Shown: positions 57,525 through 64,000 of the stretch, one piece after another | Layout: each line of letters begins with the position of its first letter | Numbering within the stretch: the stretch's first letter is position 1 | Origin: Mesobacillus campisalis | GTDB taxonomy: Bacteria; Bacillota; Bacilli; Bacillales; Cytobacillaceae | Length of the DNA: 64,000 bases | Direction: 5' to 3' | Assembly: GCF_000986785.1 (NCBI RefSeq) | Contig: NZ_LAYY01000018.1 | Coordinates: 1-64,000 of the forward strand | Translations under genes and position numbers: made by a program | The notes under the pieces: model-generated | Databases searched by the model: none | Told to the model about the DNA's origin: nothing | What the model saw: only the letters and a program-made list of their open reading frames with translations

Positions 57525-57917
57525 TTGGCACAGGTTCAATATATCGGTACTGGTCGTCGTAAGAGCTCCGTTGCACGAGTTCGCTTAGTACCTGGCGACG
57601 GCAAAATCATCGTTAATGGTCGTGAAATTGAAGATTATATCCCATTCGCAGCTTTACGTGAGGTTGTTAAGCAACCGCTAGTAGCAACTGAAACTCTTGG
57701 CGCTTATGACGTTCTTGTGAACGTAAACGGCGGCGGCTACACTGGCCAGGCTGGCGCAATCCGCCACGGCATCGCTCGTGCATTGCTTCAAGCTGATCCA
57801 GAATTCCGTCCATCCCTTAAGAGCGCAGGACTATTGACTCGTGACGCACGTATGAAAGAGCGTAAGAAATACGGTCTTAAAGGTGCGCGTCGTGCTCCTC
57901 AGTTCTCCAAGCGTTAA
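57525..57917 (+). CDS. rpsI: Ribosomal protein uS9
   Basis: A 130-residue 30S protein whose C-terminal tail ([17 protein letters not shown]) touches the P-site tRNA. TTG start at 57525 after AAGGAGG. It closes the rplM-rpsI operon. Confidence 0.98.
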   Translation: MAQVQYIGTGRRKSSVARVRLVPGDGKIIVNGREIEDYIPFAALREVVKQPLVATETLGAYDVLVNVNGGGYTGQAGAIRHGIARALLQADPEFRPSLKSAGLLTRDARMKERKKYGLKGARRAPQFSKR

Positions 57918-57932
57918 TTTTTGGCGCTGCAA

Positions 57933-57966
57933 AGGCCCCCAGCCACTTGGCTGGGGGTCTTTTTTG
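57933..57966 (+). terminator. Terminator after rpsI
   Basis: CCCCCAGCC and GGCTGGGGG pair around ACTT, followed by TCTTTTTTG. Confidence 0.93.
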
Positions 57967-57988
57967 TGTGTTCAGGAAAAATTAAACC

Positions 57989-58283
57989 CAGCAAAAAGGG
58001 TACTGAGAGACGGTGTCAGAGCCCGAAATTGGCGGAGGTCGCGAAAAAAGGTAACTGAGGGCCGGCGTCAGAGCCCGAAATTGGCGGAGGTCGGTAAAAA
58101 AGGTCACAGAGAGGCGGTGTCAGAGCCCGAAATTGGCGAAGAGCGGGAAAAAAGGTCACGGAGAGGCTGTGTCAGAACCCGAAATTTAAGGCAGCCGGGG
58201 AAAAAGGTAACTGAGAGGTCGTGTCAGAGCCCGAAATTTCAGGCAGCTAGGAAAAAAGGGTACTGAGAGGCGGTGTCAGAAGC
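57989..58283. repeat. Tandem array with exact 52-bp period, about 5.7 units
   Basis: A CTGAG-like element recurs at 58003, 58055, 58107, 58159, 58211 and 58263, each exactly 52 bp apart. Each unit contains GTGTCAGAGCCCGAAATT, a variable middle (GGCGGAGGTC in early units, AAGGCAGC or CAGGCAGC in later ones), then AAAAAGGT. Since 52 is not a multiple of three, no frame repeats in step, so the ORF crossing it (57883-58266) is not a real gene. It begins about 20 bp past the rpsI terminator. Confidence 0.88.
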
Positions 58284-58446
58284 AGAGCTTGAAGGGCTTA
58301 TGCCTGGTGAGCCTAAACACTAAGGAAAGCTTCCGTGGATAAGCATCCGGCTAGATGATTTTTAAATAAAAAAGGGAATTGCGCCATCACGGCAGAAGAA
58401 GGTAATAGGATTTTTAACAATACTTTTAGCCAGTTGGAGGAAAGGT

Positions 58447-58992
58447 ATGAAGACAATTTATCTAATCCGTCATTGTGAAGCCCAAGGGCAGCCGCCGGAA
58501 GCACAGCTTACCGAAAAAGGGAGGGAGCAGGCTGACCAGCTAGCCGAGTTCTTTTCGGAAATGAAGATTGACCGGATCCTTTCCAGCCCCTTTCAAAGGG
58601 CGGTCGATTCGGTAAAGCCTTTGGCAAAACAGCTTGGCATCGAGGTTGAGCTTGACCGCAGGCTAGAGGAGCGAACATTGAGCAGTAATAATCTCGAGAA
58701 TTGGCTAGATGCATTAAGGAGGACATTTGACGACCAGGATTTAAAATTGGAAGGCGGGGAGTCCAGCCGCGAGGCAGCCAGCCGGATTGTTGCGGTGGTG
58801 GAGGAAGTATTGCTTTCCGAATCCAGGGAGTCTATTATCGTTACTCATGGAAACTTATTGTCCCTGCTGTTAAGGAATTACAACCCTGATTTTGGGTTTG
58901 ACCAGTGGCAAAGACTAAGCAACCCCGATGTCTTTATGTTGAAGCATAATGGAAATAGGGTTTCCGTTATCCGCCTGTGGGAAAAAGCATAG
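58447..58992 (+). CDS. Histidine phosphatase family protein
   Basis: A 181-residue protein of the phosphoglycerate mutase-like superfamily. The phosphohistidine motif is RHCEAQG near the N-terminus (cysteine in place of the common glycine), the second arginine region is SSPFQRAVDS, the acid residue lies in LEERTLSS, and the second histidine is in IVTHGNLLS. The substrate cannot be inferred. GGAGGAAAGG precedes ATG at 58447. Confidence 0.88.
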   Translation: MKTIYLIRHCEAQGQPPEAQLTEKGREQADQLAEFFSEMKIDRILSSPFQRAVDSVKPLAKQLGIEVELDRRLEERTLSSNNLENWLDALRRTFDDQDLKLEGGESSREAASRIVAVVEEVLLSESRESIIVTHGNLLSLLLRNYNPDFGFDQWQRLSNPDVFMLKHNGNRVSVIRLWEKA

Positions 58993-59007
58993 AACGGGCC
59001 AAAAGCC

Positions 59008-59043
59008 AAAAACCCTCTGCATTTCATCTGCAGAGGGTTTTAA
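59008..59043. terminator. Bidirectional terminator between convergent genes
   Basis: AAAACCCTCTGCA (59009-59021) and TGCAGAGGGTTTT (59029-59041) form a perfect 13-bp stem with A-rich and T-rich flanks, so it can serve the phosphatase gene on the plus strand and dctM on the minus strand. Confidence 0.88.
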
Positions 59044-59108
59044 GCTTACTTTTAGCGCTATATTGGACTTGATTCCTTTGGGTACAGGCAACCCAATACT
59101 AAGCCTGA

Positions 59109-60404
59109 CTATAAACCAAACAAATTTGGCAGGAACAAGGAAAGCTGCGGGATGAATGCCACGAACAGAAGCACTACAATCACAGCCGCAAAGTAAGGCA
59201 GCAGCGTTTTGGTAACCTGCTCAATCCGGACGTTGGCAACACTGCAGCCAACGAATAGGGCACTTCCTACAGGCGGTGTCATGTTGCCAATACATAGGGC
59301 GAAGCACAGAATCATGCCGAAGTGGACAGGGTCCATGCCAAAGTCTTGTGAGATTGGCAGGAAAATCGGCGTAAAGATTAGGACTGCCGGTGTGATATCC
59401 ATGAAGGTTCCTACCAGCAGAAGGATGAAAATCATGATCAGGATGATGCCAAGCTGATTCTCGGTGATTGATAATAAAGCATTGCTGATTGCTTCAGGCA
59501 AGCCCATATAGGACATGACAAGCGAGAACAAAGCGGATGCAGTAATGAGGAATAGGATCATTCCGGTGATTTCAATCGTTTCTTTAAAAATGCCGGGGAT
59601 ATCCTTCCATTTGATGCTCTTATATATCATTGACAATAAAGCCGAGTAAATCACCGCCACCGCGGCGCCTTCTGTTGCTGTAAAGATTCCCGCGACAATT
59701 CCGCCAATGACAATCAGAATTAATAACAGACTTGGAATCGCACTAAGAATAATGTAGAAAATATCCTTGAAATTCGGTATTTGCGAAACAGGATAATTCT
59801 CTTTTTTGGCCATGAAATAGGCAACGACCATGACAGCCAATCCCCATAAAATACCCGGAATATAACCGGCCATGAATAAGGCTGCAACAGAAGTTCCGCC
59901 ACTCACCAATGAATAAACAATCAGAACGGAGCTTGGAGGGATAATCAGCCCGGTTGGAGCGGAAGCGATATTTACCGCCGCAGAATAGTTTCTGTCATAT
60001 CCTTGATTGAGCTGCATTGGGAGCATGATGCGTCCCATTGCTGCAGCGGAGGCGACACTAGAGCCCGCAATCGAACCAAACAGCATATTTCCTACTGCGT
60101 TAGTATGCGCCAGCGCTCCAGGCATTTTACCTACGAGCACTTTGGCGAAGTTTACAAGTCTAAAGGCGATGCCGCCATTATTCATGATGATTCCTGAAAG
60201 GACAAACAATGGAATGGCCAGCATCGTAAAATTATCAATTCCAGTCACCATTCTTTGGGCAGACGTCAAAATGGCAACGTCGAAAGGCATTACAAACAGG
60301 AATGTGATGACAGAGCTCAGGATAATGGCGATGGCGATTGGAGCACCAAAGGCCAAGAGAAAAAAGAAGGAGGCAAAAAGAATAATCCCCGCAACAGTTT
60401 CCAT
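59109..60404 (-). CDS. dctM: TRAP transporter large permease subunit (DctM family)
   Basis: A 431-residue membrane protein with about twelve hydrophobic segments, the ion-coupled translocation subunit of a tripartite ATP-independent periplasmic-type transporter. Typical segments include FGAPIAIAIILSS near the start, NAVGNMLFGSIAGSSVASAA and LCFALCIGNMTPPVGSALFV. Its first base pairs overlap the end of dctQ (60404). The substrate is not fixed by this subunit. Confidence 0.94.
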   Translation of the reverse strand: METVAGIILFASFFFLLAFGAPIAIAIILSSVITFLFVMPFDVAILTSAQRMVTGIDNFTMLAIPLFVLSGIIMNNGGIAFRLVNFAKVLVGKMPGALAHTNAVGNMLFGSIAGSSVASAAAMGRIMLPMQLNQGYDRNYSAAVNIASAPTGLIIPPSSVLIVYSLVSGGTSVAALFMAGYIPGILWGLAVMVVAYFMAKKENYPVSQIPNFKDIFYIILSAIPSLLLILIVIGGIVAGIFTATEGAAVAVIYSALLSMIYKSIKWKDIPGIFKETIEITGMILFLITASALFSLVMSYMGLPEAISNALLSITENQLGIILIMIFILLLVGTFMDITPAVLIFTPIFLPISQDFGMDPVHFGMILCFALCIGNMTPPVGSALFVGCSVANVRIEQVTKTLLPYFAAVIVVLLFVAFIPQLSLFLPNLFGL

Positions 60405-60898
60405 TATAAAATCACCTCTCTGTCCTCTTTAGGCTTTTTGTATGACATTAGGCTATGAATGGTATAAAGGATGATGCATATACCGCTGACCGGCAAGGCA
60501 GCATAAACGAATCCCATCGACATGCCTGTAGCAGCCGCAGTCTGGGCAGCGGTAAGCATGACGATCCGAATTCCCCCAAAAACCATTAGCACAGCGACGG
60601 TCACCAGGACGATTACATCCGTTGCTTTTTCAATAAAAAGCTGTGTTTTCGGATTGAACTTTTCCCTCAAAAATAAGATGCCAATATGTTTTTTTGCCCC
60701 AAATACATAGGCGGCTGTCATAAGCCCGAACCAAATAAGCATATATCTCGTTAACTCCTCGGTACCGGGAGAGGAAATATTAAAAACATATCTGGAGAGT
60801 ACCTGCCAGGTTGACAGCACAACCATGGACACCAATAACAAGGTGGAAAAGGAAATCAATATCTTATCAAGAATGTCTTTTATCTTACTCATTCCCAT
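60404..60898 (-). CDS. dctQ: TRAP transporter small permease subunit (DctQ family)
   Basis: A 164-residue protein with four hydrophobic helices. The family motif around SRYVFNISSPGTEELTRYML is present. Two in-frame ATGs are near the start: 60898 and 60892; AAAGGGGG is better spaced for the second, giving 162 residues. The 5' end overlaps dctP by 8-14 bases and the 3' end abuts dctM, so translation is probably coupled. Confidence 0.92.
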   Translation of the reverse strand: MGMSKIKDILDKILISFSTLLLVSMVVLSTWQVLSRYVFNISSPGTEELTRYMLIWFGLMTAAYVFGAKKHIGILFLREKFNPKTQLFIEKATDVIVLVTVAVLMVFGGIRIVMLTAAQTAAATGMSMGFVYAALPVSGICIILYTIHSLMSYKKPKEDREVIL

Positions 60899-61880
60899 CA
60901 GCCCCCTTTATCAACTGATAAATATCCTTTGTTCTTTCATCTTTCCTATATTCTTCGTGAAGAGGCTGAACTGCTTCCATAAAGGAAGTCTTGTCTACTT
61001 CGATAAATTCGACTCCCATTTCGTTCTTGGCCGTCTGCGTCATTTCTTCAATTGTCTTCGTCCAAACATCCTCATGGTAGAGGGTTGATTCTGCTGCTGC
61101 TTCCTGGATGATCTTCTTTTCTTCATCTGTGAATTGATTGAACCTCTTAGCATTCATTACGAGCATGTCAGGCACAATCTGGTGGCCGGTGTACATATAA
61201 TACTTGGCTACTTCTCCATGTCTGTTGCCAACCAGGGAGGTTTCATTGTTTTCGGCTGCGTCAATGACTCCGGATTGAAGGGCTGTGTATACTTCTCCAT
61301 AAGCCATTGGAGTAGGCAGGCCGCCGAAAGCTTCAATCATGTTGACGCTCGTTTGGCTGGGCTGGACCCTCGTTTTAAGCCCTCTCATATCAGTGACATC
61401 CTGTACTTCACGGTCTTTTGTATATAGGTGACGGGTACCTGCATTGTAATAAGTCAGTCCGATAAAGCCAATTTCCTCGGTCTGGTAATAAAGATGGTCT
61501 GTTACGCTCTTATCATTCATTTTCTTCTCAAATTCTTCGTAGTCCTCGAAAGTATACGGCAAGCTGAAAATGGAGTAATCCGGCTCAAAGCCTTCAAGGG
61601 CGCTGGCACTTGCCTTTGCGATATCCACAGCCCCTGATTGGGTCAGCTCCAGCACTTCCCGTTCGCTGCCCAATTGCCCGTTTGCGTAGATCTTAACTTT
61701 TATTTTCTTGTCCGACTTTTCCTCGACCAGCCGGCCGAATTCCACGAGAGATAAATGAACTGGATGGTCCAGGGTCTGGTTATGGGCAAGTTTTAGCTGT
61801 GTCCCATCAGCTTGACCTTGGCATCCTGCCAGAAACAGTATGGCCAAGGCGGCAGTAAAAGCCAAATAGACAGTTCTCAT
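60885..61880 (-). CDS. dctP: TRAP transporter substrate-binding lipoprotein (DctP family)
   Basis: A 331-residue extracytoplasmic receptor. A lipobox LFLAGC places the lipidated cysteine at residue 20. The conserved carboxylate-binding arginine lies in GLKTRVQPSQT, indicating an organic-acid ligand, probably a C4-dicarboxylate or sugar acid. The start at 61880 is chosen because AGGAGG (61893-61888) is 7 nt away; the ATG at 61886 is one base from that site. First gene of the dctP-dctQ-dctM operon. Confidence 0.93.
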   Translation of the reverse strand: MRTVYLAFTAALAILFLAGCQGQADGTQLKLAHNQTLDHPVHLSLVEFGRLVEEKSDKKIKVKIYANGQLGSEREVLELTQSGAVDIAKASASALEGFEPDYSIFSLPYTFEDYEEFEKKMNDKSVTDHLYYQTEEIGFIGLTYYNAGTRHLYTKDREVQDVTDMRGLKTRVQPSQTSVNMIEAFGGLPTPMAYGEVYTALQSGVIDAAENNETSLVGNRHGEVAKYYMYTGHQIVPDMLVMNAKRFNQFTDEEKKIIQEAAAESTLYHEDVWTKTIEEMTQTAKNEMGVEFIEVDKTSFMEAVQPLHEEYRKDERTKDIYQLIKGADGNE

Positions 61881-61988
61881 CTTCATTCCTCCTATAAATA
61901 GTAGTCTTCACAATCCGCAGGTCATTTAGTGTCCAATTCATCTTGGAATAACCATCCTCCATTTGCGTGCTGAAATGAAAGGCACACC

Positions 61989-62002
61989 TTTAAGCGGTTA
62001 CA
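61989..62002 (-). promoter_or_regulatory. Candidate catabolite-responsive element (CcpA site)
   Basis: On the minus strand TGTAACCGCTTAAA matches the cre consensus TGWNANCGNTNWCA except at one position. It lies just downstream of the predicted dctP transcription start, a place where CcpA would block transcription. Confidence 0.45.
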
Positions 62003-62010
62003 TAAAAGAT

Positions 62011-62039
62011 AGTATAAATTAAAAGATTTGTTTAGTAAA
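62011..62039 (-). promoter_or_regulatory. Sigma-A promoter of dctP-dctQ-dctM
   Basis: On the minus strand TTTACT (62039-62034), 17-bp spacer, TATACT (62016-62011). The -35 lies inside the palindromic operator. Confidence 0.65.
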
Positions 62040-62043
62040 CAAA
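62027..62043. promoter_or_regulatory. 17-bp perfect palindrome, probable repressor operator
   Basis: TTTGTTTA-G-TAAACAAA is perfectly symmetrical and covers the -35 box of the TRAP promoter. A GntR-type regulator is a reasonable guess, but no regulator gene is next to it in the window. Confidence 0.6.
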
Positions 62044-62107
62044 TAAACGTGACCTAATATTAACGGAAGCAGGAATTGAGAAGCTAAAAGAAGATAGCGC
62101 GTTTGAA

Positions 62108-62136
62108 TTGGCTTTTTATTTTAAAACTGGTAATAC
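62108..62136 (+). promoter_or_regulatory. Possible sigma-A promoter of ybaK
   Basis: TTGGCT (62108-62113), 17-bp spacer ending in TGG (extended -10), TAATAC (62131-62136). Confidence 0.5.
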
Positions 62137-62204
62137 AATCCCCCTTAAAAGCTGCATTACTGAGGCAGCCTGGTATTACACTAGTTCCAAGGGGTGAATA
62201 TTCA

Positions 62205-62648
62205 GTGACTGTCTTAACAACTTTTATTGAGAAAAAGAGGGAAAAGCAGATCAAGTATGAGCGTTCATTGCTGCGAGAGCTTTCAATACAGAGTCTCCAG
62301 CGCCGGGTCAAGGAATGTTTTGGTTCATCAAGGTTTGCAACCGGGCTGGTTATGAATTCAGGAATTGAGGAAGCATGTTTTGATGTGGCGATCGAAGCGT
62401 ATTTGCTTGGCGGCCGATACAGCCGGTTTGGTTATTATGGTGAATCCGTCGAAATGGCAAAAGAGCGCTGCCACACTGAGGAACGGCACCTCGTTGATAC
62501 ATTGTTCAATTTCTTCCTTTTCTGGGGAAGGGGAGATGAAGGTATTGTTGGGGAGAATCTGTATTATTTATGTGAGCAATATGTAGATGGCTGGTGGATG
62601 GAAGGCTTCAGAAAAGGTGAAAAGAAGCATAAACTCAGGCTGCATTAA
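62205..62648 (+). CDS. ybaK: YbaK family protein (DUF2521), function unknown
   Basis: A 147-residue protein whose position before cwlD and size match B. subtilis YbaK. The start is GTG at 62205, after AAGGGGTG; the open frame reaches back to 62103 but that would put an unlikely hydrophobic leader on the protein. The visible features are a basic helical N-terminal part (EKKREKQIKYERSLLRELSI) and aromatic-rich stretches near the C-terminus (FNFFLFWGRGDE, YVDGWWMEGFRKGE). No catalytic motif is recognised. Confidence 0.82.
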   Translation: MTVLTTFIEKKREKQIKYERSLLRELSIQSLQRRVKECFGSSRFATGLVMNSGIEEACFDVAIEAYLLGGRYSRFGYYGESVEMAKERCHTEERHLVDTLFNFFLFWGRGDEGIVGENLYYLCEQYVDGWWMEGFRKGEKKHKLRLH

Positions 62649-62725
62649 GCCAAAATCTGTTCTAACTTTTCTTCTTGTCCCATATATATTAGCAGGGACA
62701 AGTCAGGAAGGATGGATTACGGCGA

Positions 62726-63439
62726 ATGAGAAAAAAACTACAGATTGTTTTTTTTACAATGGGCCTTATCATGCTTTTTCTAATTCTGCAGTATGACTTT
62801 AACAACGAAGATGCGTTAAATTCCTGGAATCTGCCGCTATCAGGAAAGGTGATCCTGATTGATCCGGGACATGGGGGGGTGGATCCGGGAGCAGTCGTAT
62901 CGGATGCTATCGAAAAAGAGATCTCTTTGAGTGTATCCCTGAAATTACGTGATTATCTGCAGGAGCAGGGAGCCCTGGTGATTATGACACGTGAAACGGA
63001 CATTGATCTGGCCGATACGGGACTAAAGGGGTACAGCAAGCGGAAGGTCCAGGATTTAAGCAGGAGAGTTGAGCTTATCAATACCTCGGAAGCAGACTTT
63101 TTTGCCAGTATCCATTTAAACGCAATTCCTTCCTCGAAATGGAGCGGAGCACAAACCTTTTATTCCGGCCATTACAAGGAAAGCAAGCGGGCTGCCAAAT
63201 TCATTCAGGAGGAACTCCGTGAAAATCTGCAAAATACGGACCGAAAAGAAAAAGTGGCGAAAGATATCTATTTGCTGAAGAACTCCAAAAAACCAGGTGT
63301 GCTCGTGGAAATAGGGTTTTTATCCAATCCTGGTGAACGAGTGAATATGCGGAAGGATAAATATCAGGAGCAGATAGCCGCGTCCATTTACCAGGGAATC
63401 TTGCGTTATTATACAAATGAGCGGAAAATTTTCAATTGA
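62726..63439 (+). CDS. cwlD: N-acetylmuramoyl-L-alanine amidase CwlD (spore cortex)
   Basis: A 237-residue Amidase_3 zinc enzyme needed to make muramic-delta-lactam in the spore cortex. A single N-terminal membrane segment (VFFTMGLIMLFLILQ) is followed by the catalytic domain with IDPGHGGVDPGA, SIHLNAIPSS and LVEIGFLSNPGE, which hold the zinc and catalytic residues. AGGAAGGA lies upstream of ATG at 62726. Supports a spore-forming host. Confidence 0.94.
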   Translation: MRKKLQIVFFTMGLIMLFLILQYDFNNEDALNSWNLPLSGKVILIDPGHGGVDPGAVVSDAIEKEISLSVSLKLRDYLQEQGALVIMTRETDIDLADTGLKGYSKRKVQDLSRRVELINTSEADFFASIHLNAIPSSKWSGAQTFYSGHYKESKRAAKFIQEELRENLQNTDRKEKVAKDIYLLKNSKKPGVLVEIGFLSNPGERVNMRKDKYQEQIAASIYQGILRYYTNERKIFN

Positions 63440-63461
63440 GGGTCTCGCTGCCCTCTTTTTT
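63438..63461 (+). terminator. Short terminator after cwlD
   Basis: GAGGG (63438-63442) and CCCTC (63451-63455) followed by six Ts; the stem is only 5-6 bp. Confidence 0.6.
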
Positions 63462-63547
63462 GTTGCCAGTTGCTGCGTGAAGGGAGAGTGGCGGTTGGAA
63501 AACGATTTCAATAGTGTGAGTATTAGGACTTAATCAGGCGTTTAATG

Positions 63548-63556
63548 TGATATACT
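63548..63556 (+). promoter_or_regulatory. Extended -10 promoter of salA
   Basis: TGATATACT (hexamer 63551-63556) has an extended -10 but a poor -35 (ACTTAA at 63528-63533, 17-bp spacer). Confidence 0.45.
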
Positions 63557-63589
63557 TGTACTTGAAGTCATGAACAGGAGGGTTTCGTT

Positions 63590-64000
63590 ATGTTGAATGA
63601 AGCACAAGTAAGAGAGCTGATTGGCGGACTGCAAGAACCGTTTTTACATAAAGCACTTGGAGAATTGGGTGCGATCGAGGAAGTAAAAATCAAAGAAGAA
63701 AAAAATCATGTCAGTGTTAAAATCATGATTGCCAAAACCGGTACGGCAGAGCAATTGCAGCTTCAGACCCAGATTGTCAACCTGTTGAAGGAAGCCGGCG
63801 CTGCAACAGTAGGTTTGAGGTTCTCGGAGATTCCTGCAGAAATCCTTGCCCAGCACCGTTCGGAAAGCAGCCAAGAAGGGGACAGTCTGCTGTCGCCAAC
63901 AAGCGGTACAACGTTCATCGCTATTGCTAGCGGCAAAGGCGGCGTCGGGAAGTCGACCGTATCTGTTAATCTCGCCGTTTCCCTGGCGCGTCTTGGGAAG
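63590..64000 (+). CDS. salA: Mrp/ApbC-family P-loop ATPase SalA, 5' part
   Basis: The first 137 codons are present; the frame runs off the window. An N-terminal MIP18/DUF59-like domain (residues about 1-90) precedes the ParA-like ATPase with deviant Walker [11 protein letters not shown]. In B. subtilis the gene after cwlD is salA (ybaL), a regulator of protease and other genes; Mrp relatives also carry iron-sulfur clusters. AGGAGGG precedes ATG at 63590. Confidence 0.9.
   Translation, partial: MLNEAQVRELIGGLQEPFLHKALGELGAIEEVKIKEEKNHVSVKIMIAKTGTAEQLQLQTQIVNLLKEAGAATVGLRFSEIPAEILAQHRSESSQEGDSLLSPTSGTTFIAIASGKGGVGKSTVSVNLAVSLARLGK

Noticed and set aside
57883-58266. 127-residue basic frame after rpsI
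   Set aside because: It starts inside rpsI in another frame and runs through the terminator and the 52-bp array, whose period is not a multiple of three.
57989-58283. CRISPR array
   Set aside because: The units have no conserved-repeat plus unique-spacer pattern: similarity extends over the whole 52 bp, and no cas genes are present.
59109-60432. Plus-strand frames opposite dctM and dctQ
   Set aside because: They are antisense shadows of the TRAP genes and lack ribosome sites.
62103-62204. 34-residue N-terminal extension of ybaK
   Set aside because: The GTG at 62205 has a good ribosome site and gives the 147-residue length I recall for YbaK; the extension covers the promoter.

Overview
The window is a chromosome segment of a low- to mid-G+C Gram-positive bacterium of the family Bacillaceae (Bacillus sensu lato). 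The basis is gene order: it follows the Bacillus subtilis order from the end of an rRNA operon through ctsR-mcsA-mcsB-clpC-radA, yacL-ispD-ispF-gltX-cysE-cysS-mrnC-rlmB-rae1-sigH, the secE/nusG/rplK-rpoC cluster, the str operon, the S10-spc-alpha ribosomal superoperon, ecfA1-ecfA2-ecfT-truA-rplM-rpsI and ybaK-cwlD-salA. Sporulation genes (sigH, cwlD) and strong AGGAGG-type ribosome binding sites agree. The species cannot be named from the sequence alone.

Layout. 1-703: 3' end of a 23S rRNA gene, a 5S rRNA gene and a terminator. 725-850: a degenerate tandem array with a 21-bp period. 1085-5654: the CtsR heat-shock operon, with a sigma-A promoter and CtsR box. 5830-16038: radA, yacL, isoprenoid and tRNA-charging genes, a Cys T-box, RNA-processing genes and sigH. 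disA, which sits between radA and yacL in B. subtilis, is absent. 16141-20731: rpmG, secE, nusG, rplK-rplA-rplJ-rplL and rsmC, with an L10 leader, two L1-type RNA motifs and two tandem long-hairpin repeats between secE and nusG. 20953-33137: rpoB, rpoC, rplGB, rpsL, rpsG, fusA, tuf. 33395-38036: a sulfate-assimilation cluster (yezD, cysH, cysP, sat, cysC, sirB) inserted between tuf and rpsJ. 38429-53216: the S10/spc/alpha ribosomal operons with secY, adk, map, infA and rpoA. 53665-57917: ECF transporter module, truA, rplM (L13 leader), rpsI. 57989-58283: a tandem array with an exact 52-bp period. 58447-64000: a histidine phosphatase, a minus-strand TRAP transporter operon (dctP-dctQ-dctM), ybaK, cwlD and the start of salA.

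Most of the window makes the translation and transcription machinery. Around that core are protein quality control (McsB arginine kinase, ClpC), isoprenoid precursor synthesis (IspD, IspF), cysteine supply (cysE/cysS under a Cys T-box; sulfate reduction in the cys cluster, whose sirB makes the siroheme that sulfite reductase needs) and vitamin or micronutrient uptake (ECF energising module).

No clearly new multigene system was found. The less ordinary parts are in the intergenic DNA: two phase-locked tandem arrays, a tandem pair of hairpin repeats, nested inverted repeats at rpsK-rpoA, a structured rpoB-rpoC spacer, a branched RNA fold before ecfA1, and departures from the usual gene order (no disA, cys cluster after tuf, TRAP operon after rpsI). 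All functional statements rest on reading motifs and recalled family knowledge; no database search was run.
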